Shown: one piece after another, positions 36,333 to 44,911 of the stretch | Layout of the letters: each line of letters begins with the position of its first letter | Numbering within the stretch: the first letter of the stretch is position 1 | Made by a program: the position numbers and the translations under genes | The notes under the pieces: generated by a model | Seen by the model: the letters and a program-made list of their open reading frames with translations, nothing else | Databases searched by the model: none | Told to the model about the DNA's origin: nothing | From: Sphingobacterium composti | GTDB taxonomy: Bacteria > Bacteroidota > Bacteroidia > Sphingobacteriales > Sphingobacteriaceae | DNA: 64,000 nucleotides | Direction: 5' to 3' | Assembly: GCF_009829075.1 (NCBI RefSeq) | Contig: NZ_WUQZ01000008.1 | Location: 97,394 to 161,393, forward strand

Positions 36333-37406
36333 ATGATAAAGAAAATTGGAGTCTTCTTTTTATGTTATTTGGTATTCATTTGTATTGCCGTTGCTCAATC
36401 TAATTATGAAAAGCCAAAGTTATCAAACCCTGATTCTTGGTCACTAGTACTAATTCCTGATCCGCAGTCTTATGTTAAGTTTTCTCGTAATCAAGGTATT
36501 TTAGAATTAATGACTTCTTGGATTCGTGAGAATCATCGGTCTATGAATACGAAGTTTGTGTTGTGTACTGGAGATTTAGTCGAACAAAATGATTTACTAA
36601 ATCCTACGGGCATGGAGGCTAATCAGAATAGTATACAGCAATGGAAAGCAGTAAGAAATAGTTTTAGTAAACTCGATCATCATGTGCCATATATACTAGC
36701 AACTGGAAATCACGATTATGGTCGTACGAGTGCAGAATACCGTTCTACACAGTATGATAAATATTTTTCACCAGAGCAGAACATTTTAAATGGCGAAGCA
36801 CTTCGCGAAATTGGTCCTCAATTGAATGGGCAATCTTCTACGGTAAATGCGATATATGAGTTTCAGCCAACTTCAAATAAGAAGGTTTTAGTCATGGTTC
36901 TAGAGTTTGGACCTCGTCAGGAGGTTGTCGATTGGGCAAAAAAAATAGTAGATTCACCTAAATACACAGATCATGATGTTATACTTCTGACTCATGTGTT
37001 CTTGGATAAAAATAGTAGCCGTATTGAAAAACAAGGGTACAAGATAGAAGATGTTAATTATGGAGAAGCTTTGTTTACAAAGTTGATTCAACCCTCCAAA
37101 AATATACGTTTAGTATTCTCAGGGCATATTGGTGAGCCTGACAATTTCAATGGACATTTAGGCTTTCGACAAGACAAAAATGCAGCAGGGAAGACCGTTA
37201 CACAGATGACTTTTAATGCGCAGGCTATGGGAGGCGGGTGGCATGGAAATGGTGGAGATGGATGGTTGAGGTATTTGGAATTTATGCCAGATAACAAAAC
37301 AGTGAAAGTCAAAACTTTCTCACCATTATTTGCGATTTCTCCTAGTACACAAAACTTAGCTTTTAAACGTGAGGCGAATCAAGAATTTACCTTTCAATTA
37401 GATTAG
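36333..37406 (+). CDS. Secreted calcineurin-like metallophosphoesterase
   Basis: A signal peptide (about 1-21, ending AVAQ) precedes a metallophosphoesterase domain. Metal-site motifs are IPDPQSY, GDLVEQND, GNHDYG and the later THVF and SGHIG, giving the usual D/H set. It ends FTFQLD after a beta-sandwich-like tail. It would act outside the cytoplasm on phosphoesters; the substrate is unknown. It diverges from mnhA and has its own hairpin downstream. Confidence 0.9.
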   Translation: MIKKIGVFFLCYLVFICIAVAQSNYEKPKLSNPDSWSLVLIPDPQSYVKFSRNQGILELMTSWIRENHRSMNTKFVLCTGDLVEQNDLLNPTGMEANQNSIQQWKAVRNSFSKLDHHVPYILATGNHDYGRTSAEYRSTQYDKYFSPEQNILNGEALREIGPQLNGQSSTVNAIYEFQPTSNKKVLVMVLEFGPRQEVVDWAKKIVDSPKYTDHDVILLTHVFLDKNSSRIEKQGYKIEDVNYGEALFTKLIQPSKNIRLVFSGHIGEPDNFNGHLGFRQDKNAAGKTVTQMTFNAQAMGGGWHGNGGDGWLRYLEFMPDNKTVKVKTFSPLFAISPSTQNLAFKREANQEFTFQLD

Positions 37407-37467
37407 TTATGATGATATTTTCAGGCAAATAAATATGTTAATATAAATGACTTTTGAAGTCAAAAAG

Positions 37468-37494
37468 AAAAGGATAGTTTTTGGCTATCCTTTT
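37468..37494. terminator. Terminator between the metallophosphoesterase and acs
   Basis: The perfect stem AAAAGGATAG / CTATCCTTTT (37468-37477 and 37485-37494) has a 7-base loop and lies between two convergent genes. Confidence 0.85.
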
Positions 37495-37503
37495 CTTTTA
37501 TTG

Positions 37504-39423
37504 TTATTTTTTTCTCAATTTTTCAGCGCCTTCAATTATTTTTTCAACTACTGTAGGGTCTTGCAATGTCGAAGTATCTCCCAAACTTCCTAACTCATTT
37601 TCTGCCACCTTACGTAATATTCTACGCATGATTTTTCCAGAACGAGTTTTTGGTAAGTCGGTTACAAATTGAATAATATCAGGTTTTGCGATAGCGCCTA
37701 TCAAACGTGTTACTGTTTGAAGAATATCTTGACGTGTTTTGTCTGCATCGATGTGATGATTTGCAATTACATAAGCATATATTCCTTGACCTTTTACTGG
37801 ATGAGGATAACCTACTATCGCAGATTCTACAACATCGGAGTGCATATTAATTGCATTTTCAACTTCAGCTGTACCAATACGGTGTCCTGATACATTCAAT
37901 ACATCATCTACACGACCAGTAATGCGGTAATAGCCTTCAGGGCTACGGTAGCAGCCATCCCCGGTGAAATACATGTTTTCGTAAGTAGAGAAATAAGTTT
38001 GTTTACAACGTTCGTGGTCTCCCCAAGTGGTGCGCAACATGCCTGGCCAAGGGAACTTAATACAAAGATTTCCCGAAACATCATTCCCTTCAATTTCTTT
38101 ACCATTTTCATCCATCAAGCAAGGCTGAACACCCGGAAGAGGTAATAGAGCATAGCCTGGTACTTCTGGCGTTACACCAGCAATTGGTGTAATCAAGTGA
38201 CCACCATTTTCAGTTTGCCACCAGGTGTCTGCTATTGGACATTTGCCTTTACCAACTTTGTCTTTGTACCAATGCCAAGCTTCTTCATTAATTGGTTCAC
38301 CTACAGAACCTAGTACACGCAATGAAGATAAATCTTTTGAATCAACATACTCATCACCAAAAGCCATCAACGAACGAATAGCTGTTGGCGCAGTATATAA
38401 AATATTTACTTTGTATTTGTCGACGATGTCCCAATATCTACCCGCATCTGGGAAAGTAGGAATACCTTCAAACATCAAAGAAGTTGCACCTTGTGAAAGT
38501 GGTCCATAAACAATATAACTATGACCAGTAATCCAACCAATATCTGCAGTACAGAAATATATTTCACCTGGCTGATATTGGAATGTATTTGCAAATGTAT
38601 AGCCTGTATAGACCATATATCCTGCAGTTGTATGTACAACACCTTTCGGTTTACCAGTCGAGCCAGAAGTATAAAGAATGAATAATGTATCTTCAGCATC
38701 CATTTCTTCAGCAGGACACGCTGGATTACCTTGTGTTTCTACTTTTTTGATTTCATCTTCCCACCATACATCACGACCTTTCAACATCGAGATAGGTGTG
38801 CGAGAACGTGTTAATACGATAACTTTGTCTACTGATTTACATTGCATTAATGCATCGTCAACGATAGTTTTTAATTCCAAAACTTTGTTGCCACGGAAAC
38901 CGCCATCTGCAGTGATGACCAATTTACATTCTGCATCGTTGATACGGTCTGCTATAGATTGTGCAGAAAATCCACCAAATACAACAGAGTGAATCGCACC
39001 TATACGGGCACAAGCTAATACAGCGATAACCAATTCAGGTACCATCGGTAAATAAATACATACACGGTCACCCTTTTTGATGTTGTTGTTTTTTAAGACG
39101 TTAGCAAATTGCTCAACTTTACTCAAAAGTTGTTTGTACGTCAATATACGATGTGCCTCTGATGGGTCGTTTGGTTCCCAAATAATGGCTGGCGTATCGC
39201 CATTCTTGTAAATATGTCTATCAAGGCAGTTTTCGGTAATATTTAATTTACCACCTTCAAACCATTTGATATCTGGTTCTGTAAAATTCCAATTAAGGAC
39301 GTTAGTCCATTTTCTTTTCCAAAAAAAGTTGCTCGCAACATCTCCCCAAAATTCCTCTGGATTTTCGACACTTCTCTTATAAGTGTCCTGATACTCCTCA
39401 AAAGTTTTAATTTGAAAACTCAT
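37504..39423 (-). CDS. acs: Acetyl-CoA synthetase (AMP-forming)
   Basis: Acs activates acetate to acetyl-CoA through acetyl-AMP. The adenylation motif YTSGSTGKPKGVVH is present, as are YTAPTAIRSLM, DTWWQTENGG and the C-terminal KTRSGKIMRRILRK with the Lys that Pat-type acetylases modify. I start at the ATG at 39423 because MSFQIKTFEEYQ is the family N-terminus. The ORF extends 12 codons further (to 39459), which has no support. Length is 639 aa, as expected. Confidence 0.96.
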   Translation of the reverse strand: MSFQIKTFEEYQDTYKRSVENPEEFWGDVASNFFWKRKWTNVLNWNFTEPDIKWFEGGKLNITENCLDRHIYKNGDTPAIIWEPNDPSEAHRILTYKQLLSKVEQFANVLKNNNIKKGDRVCIYLPMVPELVIAVLACARIGAIHSVVFGGFSAQSIADRINDAECKLVITADGGFRGNKVLELKTIVDDALMQCKSVDKVIVLTRSRTPISMLKGRDVWWEDEIKKVETQGNPACPAEEMDAEDTLFILYTSGSTGKPKGVVHTTAGYMVYTGYTFANTFQYQPGEIYFCTADIGWITGHSYIVYGPLSQGATSLMFEGIPTFPDAGRYWDIVDKYKVNILYTAPTAIRSLMAFGDEYVDSKDLSSLRVLGSVGEPINEEAWHWYKDKVGKGKCPIADTWWQTENGGHLITPIAGVTPEVPGYALLPLPGVQPCLMDENGKEIEGNDVSGNLCIKFPWPGMLRTTWGDHERCKQTYFSTYENMYFTGDGCYRSPEGYYRITGRVDDVLNVSGHRIGTAEVENAINMHSDVVESAIVGYPHPVKGQGIYAYVIANHHIDADKTRQDILQTVTRLIGAIAKPDIIQFVTDLPKTRSGKIMRRILRKVAENELGSLGDTSTLQDPTVVEKIIEGAEKLRKK

Positions 39424-39612
39424 CTCTCTTACGCTTAAATTTTCTATAGGTTTATACAATTATTATATTCAGTTATCCATTTCAGACATTCATTTATTCA
39501 ATGTGGTAAATCGCCTGATATAGAGGCTAATTTAATTTTTTTCGCTATTAAAAGCGAATATTTTTAGGAGATACTTAGTAATTATCTGTGTCAAAGTGAA
39601 TAAATTTATGTC

Positions 39613-40482
39613 GTGAAATCACATGTAGGTCTCTTGAAAATATTCGTTTATACGAATCTCTTGATTGCTTTTGCAGCAGGTGCTCAGGTGCTATTGAGTT
39701 ATGTGATTTTTCAGATTCCATACAATTACGAAATTGTTGTTTTAGAATTTTCAGCGACTTTATTGCTCTATAATTTGAGTATTTGGGTTTCTAAACCAAA
39801 TGACTATAGAAAATCACCTTATGAGCGAACGCGATGGATTTTCGGAAATATGCTTGTTTTTTGGACGCTGAATGCAATAGCTTCACTATTGATAATATAT
39901 ACGTTGACGCAAATTCATTTTCATACCTTGTTATATTTAGGTTTAATAGGAGTTTTAAGTTTGGCCTATGCGTTGCCAATATTGAAGATTCAAGGGCTAT
40001 GGAAAAGTTTTCGGCATGTGCCTTATATCAAGGTTTTTCATATTGCACTAATTTGGACATTGAGTACGGTGGGATTAGTATATGTGGAGAGCATCAATAA
40101 TTTACAAGTTGTAGAATGGAAAAGCTTACTTTATGTACTGGGTTGCAAATTTTTGTTTATTCTGTTGGTCACGTTGCCATTCGATATTCGAGATATGAAG
40201 CAAGATTCTTATTATCATTTGAAAACTGTTCCCATTGCTTTGGGGCAACTAAAGGCGCAATACCTTTGTTATCTCTTAGGTGTATTGCATATATTATTGG
40301 TAGTTGCAATGCCTACTACAAACGATATCAAAATAGGCTTAATATTGTGTGATGTTTTGGTGTTTATACTTTTCAAAACCAAAATATTCAAAGAACAAAA
40401 TAGTTTTCTGAATGTGTATTTATTGGATTTGGTGTTGGTGATGCAGTATGTCTTATGTTTATTTAGCTTATTGCTGGCGTAA
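39613..40482 (+). CDS. UbiA-like membrane prenyltransferase homologue
   Basis: An eight-helix membrane protein. The second aspartate motif of UbiA proteins is there, DIRDMKQD (191-198), followed by LKTVPIALGQLKAQYL, which fits the UbiA pattern. The first motif (NDxxDxxxD) is not recognisable; the best candidate region is NLSIWVSKPNDYRKS near residue 55. It starts with GTG, since the nearby ATG at 39608 is followed by a stop in frame. A prenyltransferase role is possible but uncertain. Confidence 0.65.
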   Translation: MKSHVGLLKIFVYTNLLIAFAAGAQVLLSYVIFQIPYNYEIVVLEFSATLLLYNLSIWVSKPNDYRKSPYERTRWIFGNMLVFWTLNAIASLLIIYTLTQIHFHTLLYLGLIGVLSLAYALPILKIQGLWKSFRHVPYIKVFHIALIWTLSTVGLVYVESINNLQVVEWKSLLYVLGCKFLFILLVTLPFDIRDMKQDSYYHLKTVPIALGQLKAQYLCYLLGVLHILLVVAMPTTNDIKIGLILCDVLVFILFKTKIFKEQNSFLNVYLLDLVLVMQYVLCLFSLLLA

Positions 40483-40514
40483 TAAGCAGTATTGTAAATC
40501 TAATGTTTTACCGA

Positions 40515-40724
40515 ATAACCGTCATTTCGACGTTAGGAGAAATATCCTGATTGACGGTTAGATATTTCGCTTTCGGTCACAATTACCGCAATTCACACCG
40601 TCATATCGACCGCAGGGAGATATCTAAAAATAGGTGTAATAATTCTCAATTAAGAATTTCCATAGCTCGAATCATCTTCTTCATTCTAATTTGTGAGATT
40701 TCTCCCTTTCGGTCGAAATGACGT
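40515..40724. repeat. Cluster of REP-like palindromic repeats
   Basis: Four related 22-30 base units occur in about 210 bases. Two are in direct orientation (40521-40547, GTCATTTCGAC plus GGAGAAATAT; and 40598-40625, CGTCATATCGACCGCAGGGAGATAT). Two are inverted (40560-40580 and 40694-40723, AGATTTCTCCCTTTCGGTCGAAATGACG). They fit the dispersed GTCATTTCGACCGAAAGGGAGAAATCT-type elements found in Bacteroidota. No gene is visible in 40483-40735 apart from these. Confidence 0.7.
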
Positions 40725-40735
40725 TAAATTCAACG

Positions 40736-41665
40736 TTACTTACCGTTCAAATACCCAATAATCTTCTCCGCTAAAATATCCGAGAGTTTGAAATAACTTT
40801 CAAATGTCCAACCTGCTACATGTGGACTTAGGATAACATTATCTCTTGAAATTAAATCCTCATACCAATCTTGTTCGCCTAAAGCTGGGAATTTCTCAAC
40901 AGGAAGTACATCAAAAGCTGCACCTATTATTTTACCAGTATCCAATCCTTTTAGTACAGCAGGAATTTCGACTATTCCTCCTCTTGCACCCATTAGAAAG
41001 AAAATGGGTTTGCGGAAATGAAATAGGTATTCTTCGTCTACTAATCCTTTGGTTTCACGTGTCAATGGAACGTGGAAACTTACTACATCTGCTTGTTTAA
41101 CGATTTCTTCCATCGAAACTTCCGTAGCATATTGGTTTGAGAAACCTGTTTTGTATTTATCGTATGCAATCACTTTGACATCGAAACCCGAAAGTTTTTT
41201 TGCCATAGCTTGCCCATTATGCCCATAACCAATCAAAGCGACAGTTCTACCTTTGAGTTCATACCCACGGTTTCCTTCACGTTTCCATTGACCTTGACGA
41301 ATTTCAGCATTACCGCGATTGAGATTATTCATCAGACTTAAGAGCATTCCAATCATATGTTCACCAACGGCATCACAATTTCCTTCGTTGGCGGGAAAAA
41401 GTTGTATTCCTTTTGCAATAGCATATTCTTCGTCGATATTGTCCGTACCTGCACCAGACCGTCCAATCAATTGTAGGTTTGGGGATAAATCTATGAAAGC
41501 TCGGTCAACTTGGAATTTGGAACGAATAATCAATCCCGAGTAATAAGAAATGATTTTTTCTACTTCTAGACGAGTGATATTTGGTTGGTAATTGTAAGCA
41601 ATTCCAGCCTTATCAAACTTTTCTAAAAGTATCTCGTGTATGTCGTCAACGATAAGAATATTCAT
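40736..41665 (-). CDS. NAD-dependent 2-hydroxyacid dehydrogenase (SerA-like)
   Basis: A D-isomer specific 2-hydroxyacid dehydrogenase. The NAD-binding glycine motif GYGHNGQAMAKKL follows GRTVAL, and the catalytic Arg is in MGARGGIVE with a Glu and the final His in LSPHVAGWT. Similar enzymes are D-3-phosphoglycerate dehydrogenases, and the lack of an ACT domain marks the short form. I start at 41665 (MNILIVDD), which overlaps the preceding gene less than the alternative at 41680. No serC is adjacent, so the serine pathway role is not secure. Confidence 0.88.
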   Translation of the reverse strand: MNILIVDDIHEILLEKFDKAGIAYNYQPNITRLEVEKIISYYSGLIIRSKFQVDRAFIDLSPNLQLIGRSGAGTDNIDEEYAIAKGIQLFPANEGNCDAVGEHMIGMLLSLMNNLNRGNAEIRQGQWKREGNRGYELKGRTVALIGYGHNGQAMAKKLSGFDVKVIAYDKYKTGFSNQYATEVSMEEIVKQADVVSFHVPLTRETKGLVDEEYLFHFRKPIFFLMGARGGIVEIPAVLKGLDTGKIIGAAFDVLPVEKFPALGEQDWYEDLISRDNVILSPHVAGWTFESYFKLSDILAEKIIGYLNGK

Positions 41666-41669
41666 GATG

Positions 41670-42833
41670 TTATTTACCAATTTTCATAAAATCTACAGAT
41701 AAAAGTTGTGCTAATCCCGATTGTGCAATGCGTGCAGGTAGTAATTTCATAATGGTATTTCTAAAAGAAACCATTAGTGGATTATCCCATTGCGAAATTT
41801 CGCCAATTCTTTTGGATGTGTCTGTAATATATTTGGTGCGTTTCAAACGTCTTTTTTCAAAATTACGAAATGCTTCCGGTACGGAATCTGTTATTTTCAA
41901 TTCGTCCATTAAGACAGCAACATCTTCCAACGCCTGACAAGCACCTTGACCAAGATTTGGCGTCGTAGCATGTCCAGCATCACCTAAAAGCAAAATATTA
42001 CCATACGCTAAATGTGTCAAGGGTTTAATGTCGATGATGTCATTCCAAATCAAATCTTCGTTTTTTGTTTTAGCAAGAATAGTCGGAATAGGAGAGTGGT
42101 AATCTTTAAAATGTCGGGTTAAATCTTCTACTGTATAATTCCTGAAAATAGGATTATTGGCTTCGCTATTGACGCAAGCGTACCAGTAAATGCGATTTCC
42201 AACCAAAGGAGTCATTCCGAATCGACCTTGTTTTCCCCACGTTTCTGAACCTTGGTCTAGTTGAATACTGCTCTTGTCAATCGTTGCACGCCAACATGTA
42301 TATCCTGAATAACGAGGCGTAGAATGAGGAAGTAGTTGCTGCCGCAATGGTGATTTTACCCCATCTGCTATCAGTAAATATTTACACTTTATTGTGCTTC
42401 CATCCTCAAATGAAACTGTAATAGTTTCGGCGTTTTCTTCGAAATGAATTGCTTTTTTTCCTAGAATTACATTCTCGTTAGGTAATTGATTTAGCAAATA
42501 AAAATGTAAATCAGCCCGATGAATCGTAAAGTTATCTTGATTATATTGTCGGGAGAGCTTTTTTGTATCTGGCGCTAATAAAACATTACCACACTGATCA
42601 AGAATATTATAAGAACAGGTATAAAATCCAATTTTTTCCACACCCTTCTTTAATCCCAATAAATCCAAAGCTTGCATAGCATTAGCTGCTAGTCCAAAAC
42701 CTGCACCTATACCTTTTAGCTCTTTTGCTTGTTCGAAAACTAAAAATTCACAACCTAATTGGTTAAGACCTATAGCCGCTGTCAATCCAGCTACGCCTCC
42801 GCCAATTATCGCGAATTCAGTTTCGATTTGCAT
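41670..42833 (-). CDS. FAD-dependent aromatic-type monooxygenase (UbiH/PHBH-like)
   Basis: A flavin monooxygenase with the N-terminal dinucleotide motif GGGVAGLTAAIGLNQLG and the second FAD motif LLLGDAGHATTPNLGQGACQALED. Length is 387 aa. It has similarity in layout to TetX and salicylate hydroxylase proteins, but the substrate cannot be read. The gene starts one base after the rsmA stop and is followed by the dehydrogenase 4 bases later, so the three form one unit. Confidence 0.88.
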   Translation of the reverse strand: MQIETEFAIIGGGVAGLTAAIGLNQLGCEFLVFEQAKELKGIGAGFGLAANAMQALDLLGLKKGVEKIGFYTCSYNILDQCGNVLLAPDTKKLSRQYNQDNFTIHRADLHFYLLNQLPNENVILGKKAIHFEENAETITVSFEDGSTIKCKYLLIADGVKSPLRQQLLPHSTPRYSGYTCWRATIDKSSIQLDQGSETWGKQGRFGMTPLVGNRIYWYACVNSEANNPIFRNYTVEDLTRHFKDYHSPIPTILAKTKNEDLIWNDIIDIKPLTHLAYGNILLLGDAGHATTPNLGQGACQALEDVAVLMDELKITDSVPEAFRNFEKRRLKRTKYITDTSKRIGEISQWDNPLMVSFRNTIMKLLPARIAQSGLAQLLSVDFMKIGK

Positions 42834-42834
42834 A

Positions 42835-43614
42835 TTATTTTGCCTTAGTTATCTCATTCGTCAAAGCTACAAAATCCTGCACGGTCAATCGCTCGGCACG
42901 TAATTCATACAAAGGATTGTCGCTCATCTTGTCTTTTGCGATGACTCCAGAAAGCGAGTTGCGTAACGTTTTACGTCTTTGATTAAATCCCGCTTTGACC
43001 ACTTTCCAGAATAATGCCTCGTCACAACCTAAATCAGTAACTTCATTTCGGGTCATACGCATTACACCCGAAAGAACTTTTGGAGGAGGATTGAAAGCGC
43101 CAGCCTTTACAGTAAACAAATATTCAACATCGTAATATGCTTGCAAGAAAACAGATAGAATTCCATATTCTTTACTTCCTGGTTTGGCTACGCAACGTTC
43201 GGCAACTTCTTTTTGAAACATTCCTGCCATTTGTACCACACGGTCTCTTTCTTCTAAAATCTTGAATAAGATCTGAGAAGATATATTGTAGGGATAATTT
43301 CCGATAACAGCCATTTTTTCTCCGAAATATTTGCTGAAATCTAGTTGTAAGAAATCCCCATGAATCAAGCGGTCGCCTAATTCCGGATATTTATCGGCAA
43401 GATATTCAATCGATTCGTCATCGACATCAATCAAAAATGTCTCGTAATCATCTTTTTGCAACAAAAAATCAGACAATACGCCCATACCAGGACCTACTTC
43501 CAAAACTTGTGTAAAGCCTAGTGAAGTATCCAATGCATCCGCGATGCGCTGTGCTGCATTCTTGTCATTCAAAAAGTGTTGTCCTAAGTGTTTTTTTGCG
43601 CGTACCGTACCCAT
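42835..43614 (-). CDS. rsmA: 16S rRNA (adenine1518/1519-N6) dimethyltransferase RsmA (KsgA)
   Basis: RsmA dimethylates the two adenines near the 3' end of 16S rRNA. HLGQHFLNDKNAAQRIADAL begins the protein. The SAM motif VLEVGPGMGVLSDFLL and the catalytic NYPYNISS are present, as is the KAGFNQRRKTLRNSL tail. At 259 aa it is of standard size. A full promoter with -7 and -33 boxes lies upstream. Confidence 0.96.
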   Translation of the reverse strand: MGTVRAKKHLGQHFLNDKNAAQRIADALDTSLGFTQVLEVGPGMGVLSDFLLQKDDYETFLIDVDDESIEYLADKYPELGDRLIHGDFLQLDFSKYFGEKMAVIGNYPYNISSQILFKILEERDRVVQMAGMFQKEVAERCVAKPGSKEYGILSVFLQAYYDVEYLFTVKAGAFNPPPKVLSGVMRMTRNEVTDLGCDEALFWKVVKAGFNQRRKTLRNSLSGVIAKDKMSDNPLYELRAERLTVQDFVALTNEITKAK

Positions 43615-43630
43615 ATTTTGCTATAAGCCT

Positions 43631-43664
43631 CAAAATTAAAAAGTAAATGTGACATTGCTACAAA
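43631..43664 (-). promoter_or_regulatory. Promoter of rsmA (-7 and -33 boxes)
   Basis: On the minus strand the -7 box TAATTTTG (43631-43638) is an exact match, and a TTTG (43661-43664) lies 22 bases away as a -33 box. The leader would be about 13 bases. Confidence 0.65.
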
Positions 43665-43737
43665 AAGATTTTTCTAATTGTAGGTCAATATTACAGGAGA
43701 GAATTTGGAATTACCGCTATCTTTCTTATTTTTTTTC

Positions 43738-43745
43738 TATTTTTG
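43738..43745 (+). promoter_or_regulatory. Promoter -7 box of pdxA
   Basis: TATTTTTG is an exact TAnnTTTG match, 21 bases before ATG 43766. It sits within the upstream extension of the long ORF, which supports the later start. Confidence 0.55.
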
Positions 43746-43765
43746 AGTTGAAAAACGCTAAAACG

Positions 43766-44821
43766 ATGAGTGAAAAATTAAAAGTTGGTATTAGTATAGG
43801 TGACATCAATGGTATAGGTCTGGAAGTGATTATCAAATCGCTCTTGGATAGTCGTGTGCTAGATTTCTTTACACCTATTGTGTACGGTAATACCAAGAAT
43901 GCTTCATTTCATCGCAAAGCAAATAACATCAATGACTTTAGTTTTAATGTCATTAATGATGTGGATCAAGCAAATCCAAAGCGTCCAAACTTAATCAATT
44001 GCTGGCAAGAAGATGTCAAAATCACGTTGGGTGAAGAGAATGAAATCGGAGGGAAATACGCTTTCATTTCATTGGAAAGAGCAGTTGAAGACTTGACAGC
44101 AGCAAAAATTGATGCTTTAGTAACTGCGCCTATCAACAAACACAATATTCAAAGCGAAGAGTTTAATTTTCCTGGACATACCGAATATTTGCAAAGCAAA
44201 ACCAATGCAGATGATGTGTTGATGTTTATGGTTTGTGATGAGTTAAAAATCGGTGTAGTTACAGGTCATATTCCATTGAATGAAGTTGCTAGCAAGATTT
44301 CAGAAGAATCTATTTTAAAGAAACTTCGTTTGATGAACGATTCCTTGAAAAAGGATTTTTGGGTTCAAAAACCTAAGATTGCTGTATTAGGACTAAATCC
44401 TCATGCAGGTGACAATGGTGTTATAGGTACTGAAGACGACACTATTATAGCTCCAACTTTGGAGAAAGCTAATGAAGAAGGTATATTCTGCTTTGGTCCA
44501 TATCCTGCGGATGGTTTCTTTGCAGGTGAAGGATACAAAAAATTTGATGCCGTCTTGGCAATGTATCATGACCAAGGTCTTATTCCTTTCAAACATATTG
44601 CTAATCGTAAAGGTGTCAATTATACAGCAGGATTACCTATTGTGCGCACCTCACCAGACCATGGTACGGGCTATGATATAGCAGGGAAAAATTTGGCTTC
44701 ACATGAATCATTTATGGAGGCGATATTTACTGCAGTGCATATTGTTAAGAATCGTCGCGAACAAGCTGAATTATTAGAAAATCCATTAGCATTCCGCAAA
44801 CTTTCGAGAGACAGAGATTAG
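43766..44821 (+). CDS. pdxA: 4-hydroxythreonine-4-phosphate dehydrogenase
   Basis: PdxA makes the amino-acetone phosphate precursor of pyridoxal phosphate. KVGISIGDINGIGLEVI starts the protein and FPGHTEYLQ, MYHDQGLIPFKH and RTSPDHGTGYDIAGK hold the metal-binding histidines. The ORF extends to 43649, but those 39 residues are not part of the family and overlap the promoter. From ATG 43766 it has 351 residues. The CCA transferase gene follows after 90 bases. Confidence 0.95.
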   Translation: MSEKLKVGISIGDINGIGLEVIIKSLLDSRVLDFFTPIVYGNTKNASFHRKANNINDFSFNVINDVDQANPKRPNLINCWQEDVKITLGEENEIGGKYAFISLERAVEDLTAAKIDALVTAPINKHNIQSEEFNFPGHTEYLQSKTNADDVLMFMVCDELKIGVVTGHIPLNEVASKISEESILKKLRLMNDSLKKDFWVQKPKIAVLGLNPHAGDNGVIGTEDDTIIAPTLEKANEEGIFCFGPYPADGFFAGEGYKKFDAVLAMYHDQGLIPFKHIANRKGVNYTAGLPIVRTSPDHGTGYDIAGKNLASHESFMEAIFTAVHIVKNRREQAELLENPLAFRKLSRDRD

Positions 44822-44874
44822 TCACATAGGGATAATACCTTTATATTTTTAACTCATTTTTCTTTTTATTTGAG

Positions 44875-44882
44875 TATTTTTG
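44875..44882 (+). promoter_or_regulatory. Promoter -7 box of the CCA transferase gene
   Basis: TATTTTTG is an exact TAnnTTTG match, 30 bases before the ATG at 44912. Confidence 0.5.
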
Positions 44883-44911
44883 CCAACTAAATAGACTGGC
44901 AGGTCTATGAT

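Noticed and set aside
37504..39459. Acs starting at 39459
   Set aside because: The first 12 codons are not part of the family N-terminus; MSFQIKTFEEYQ at 39423 is.
40515..40724. CRISPR array
   Set aside because: The units are inverted pairs of varied length with no regular spacers, which suits REP-like palindromes.
43649..43765. Long N-terminal extension of PdxA
   Set aside because: The part before ATG 43766 has no family match and covers the promoter box TATTTTTG at 43738-43745.
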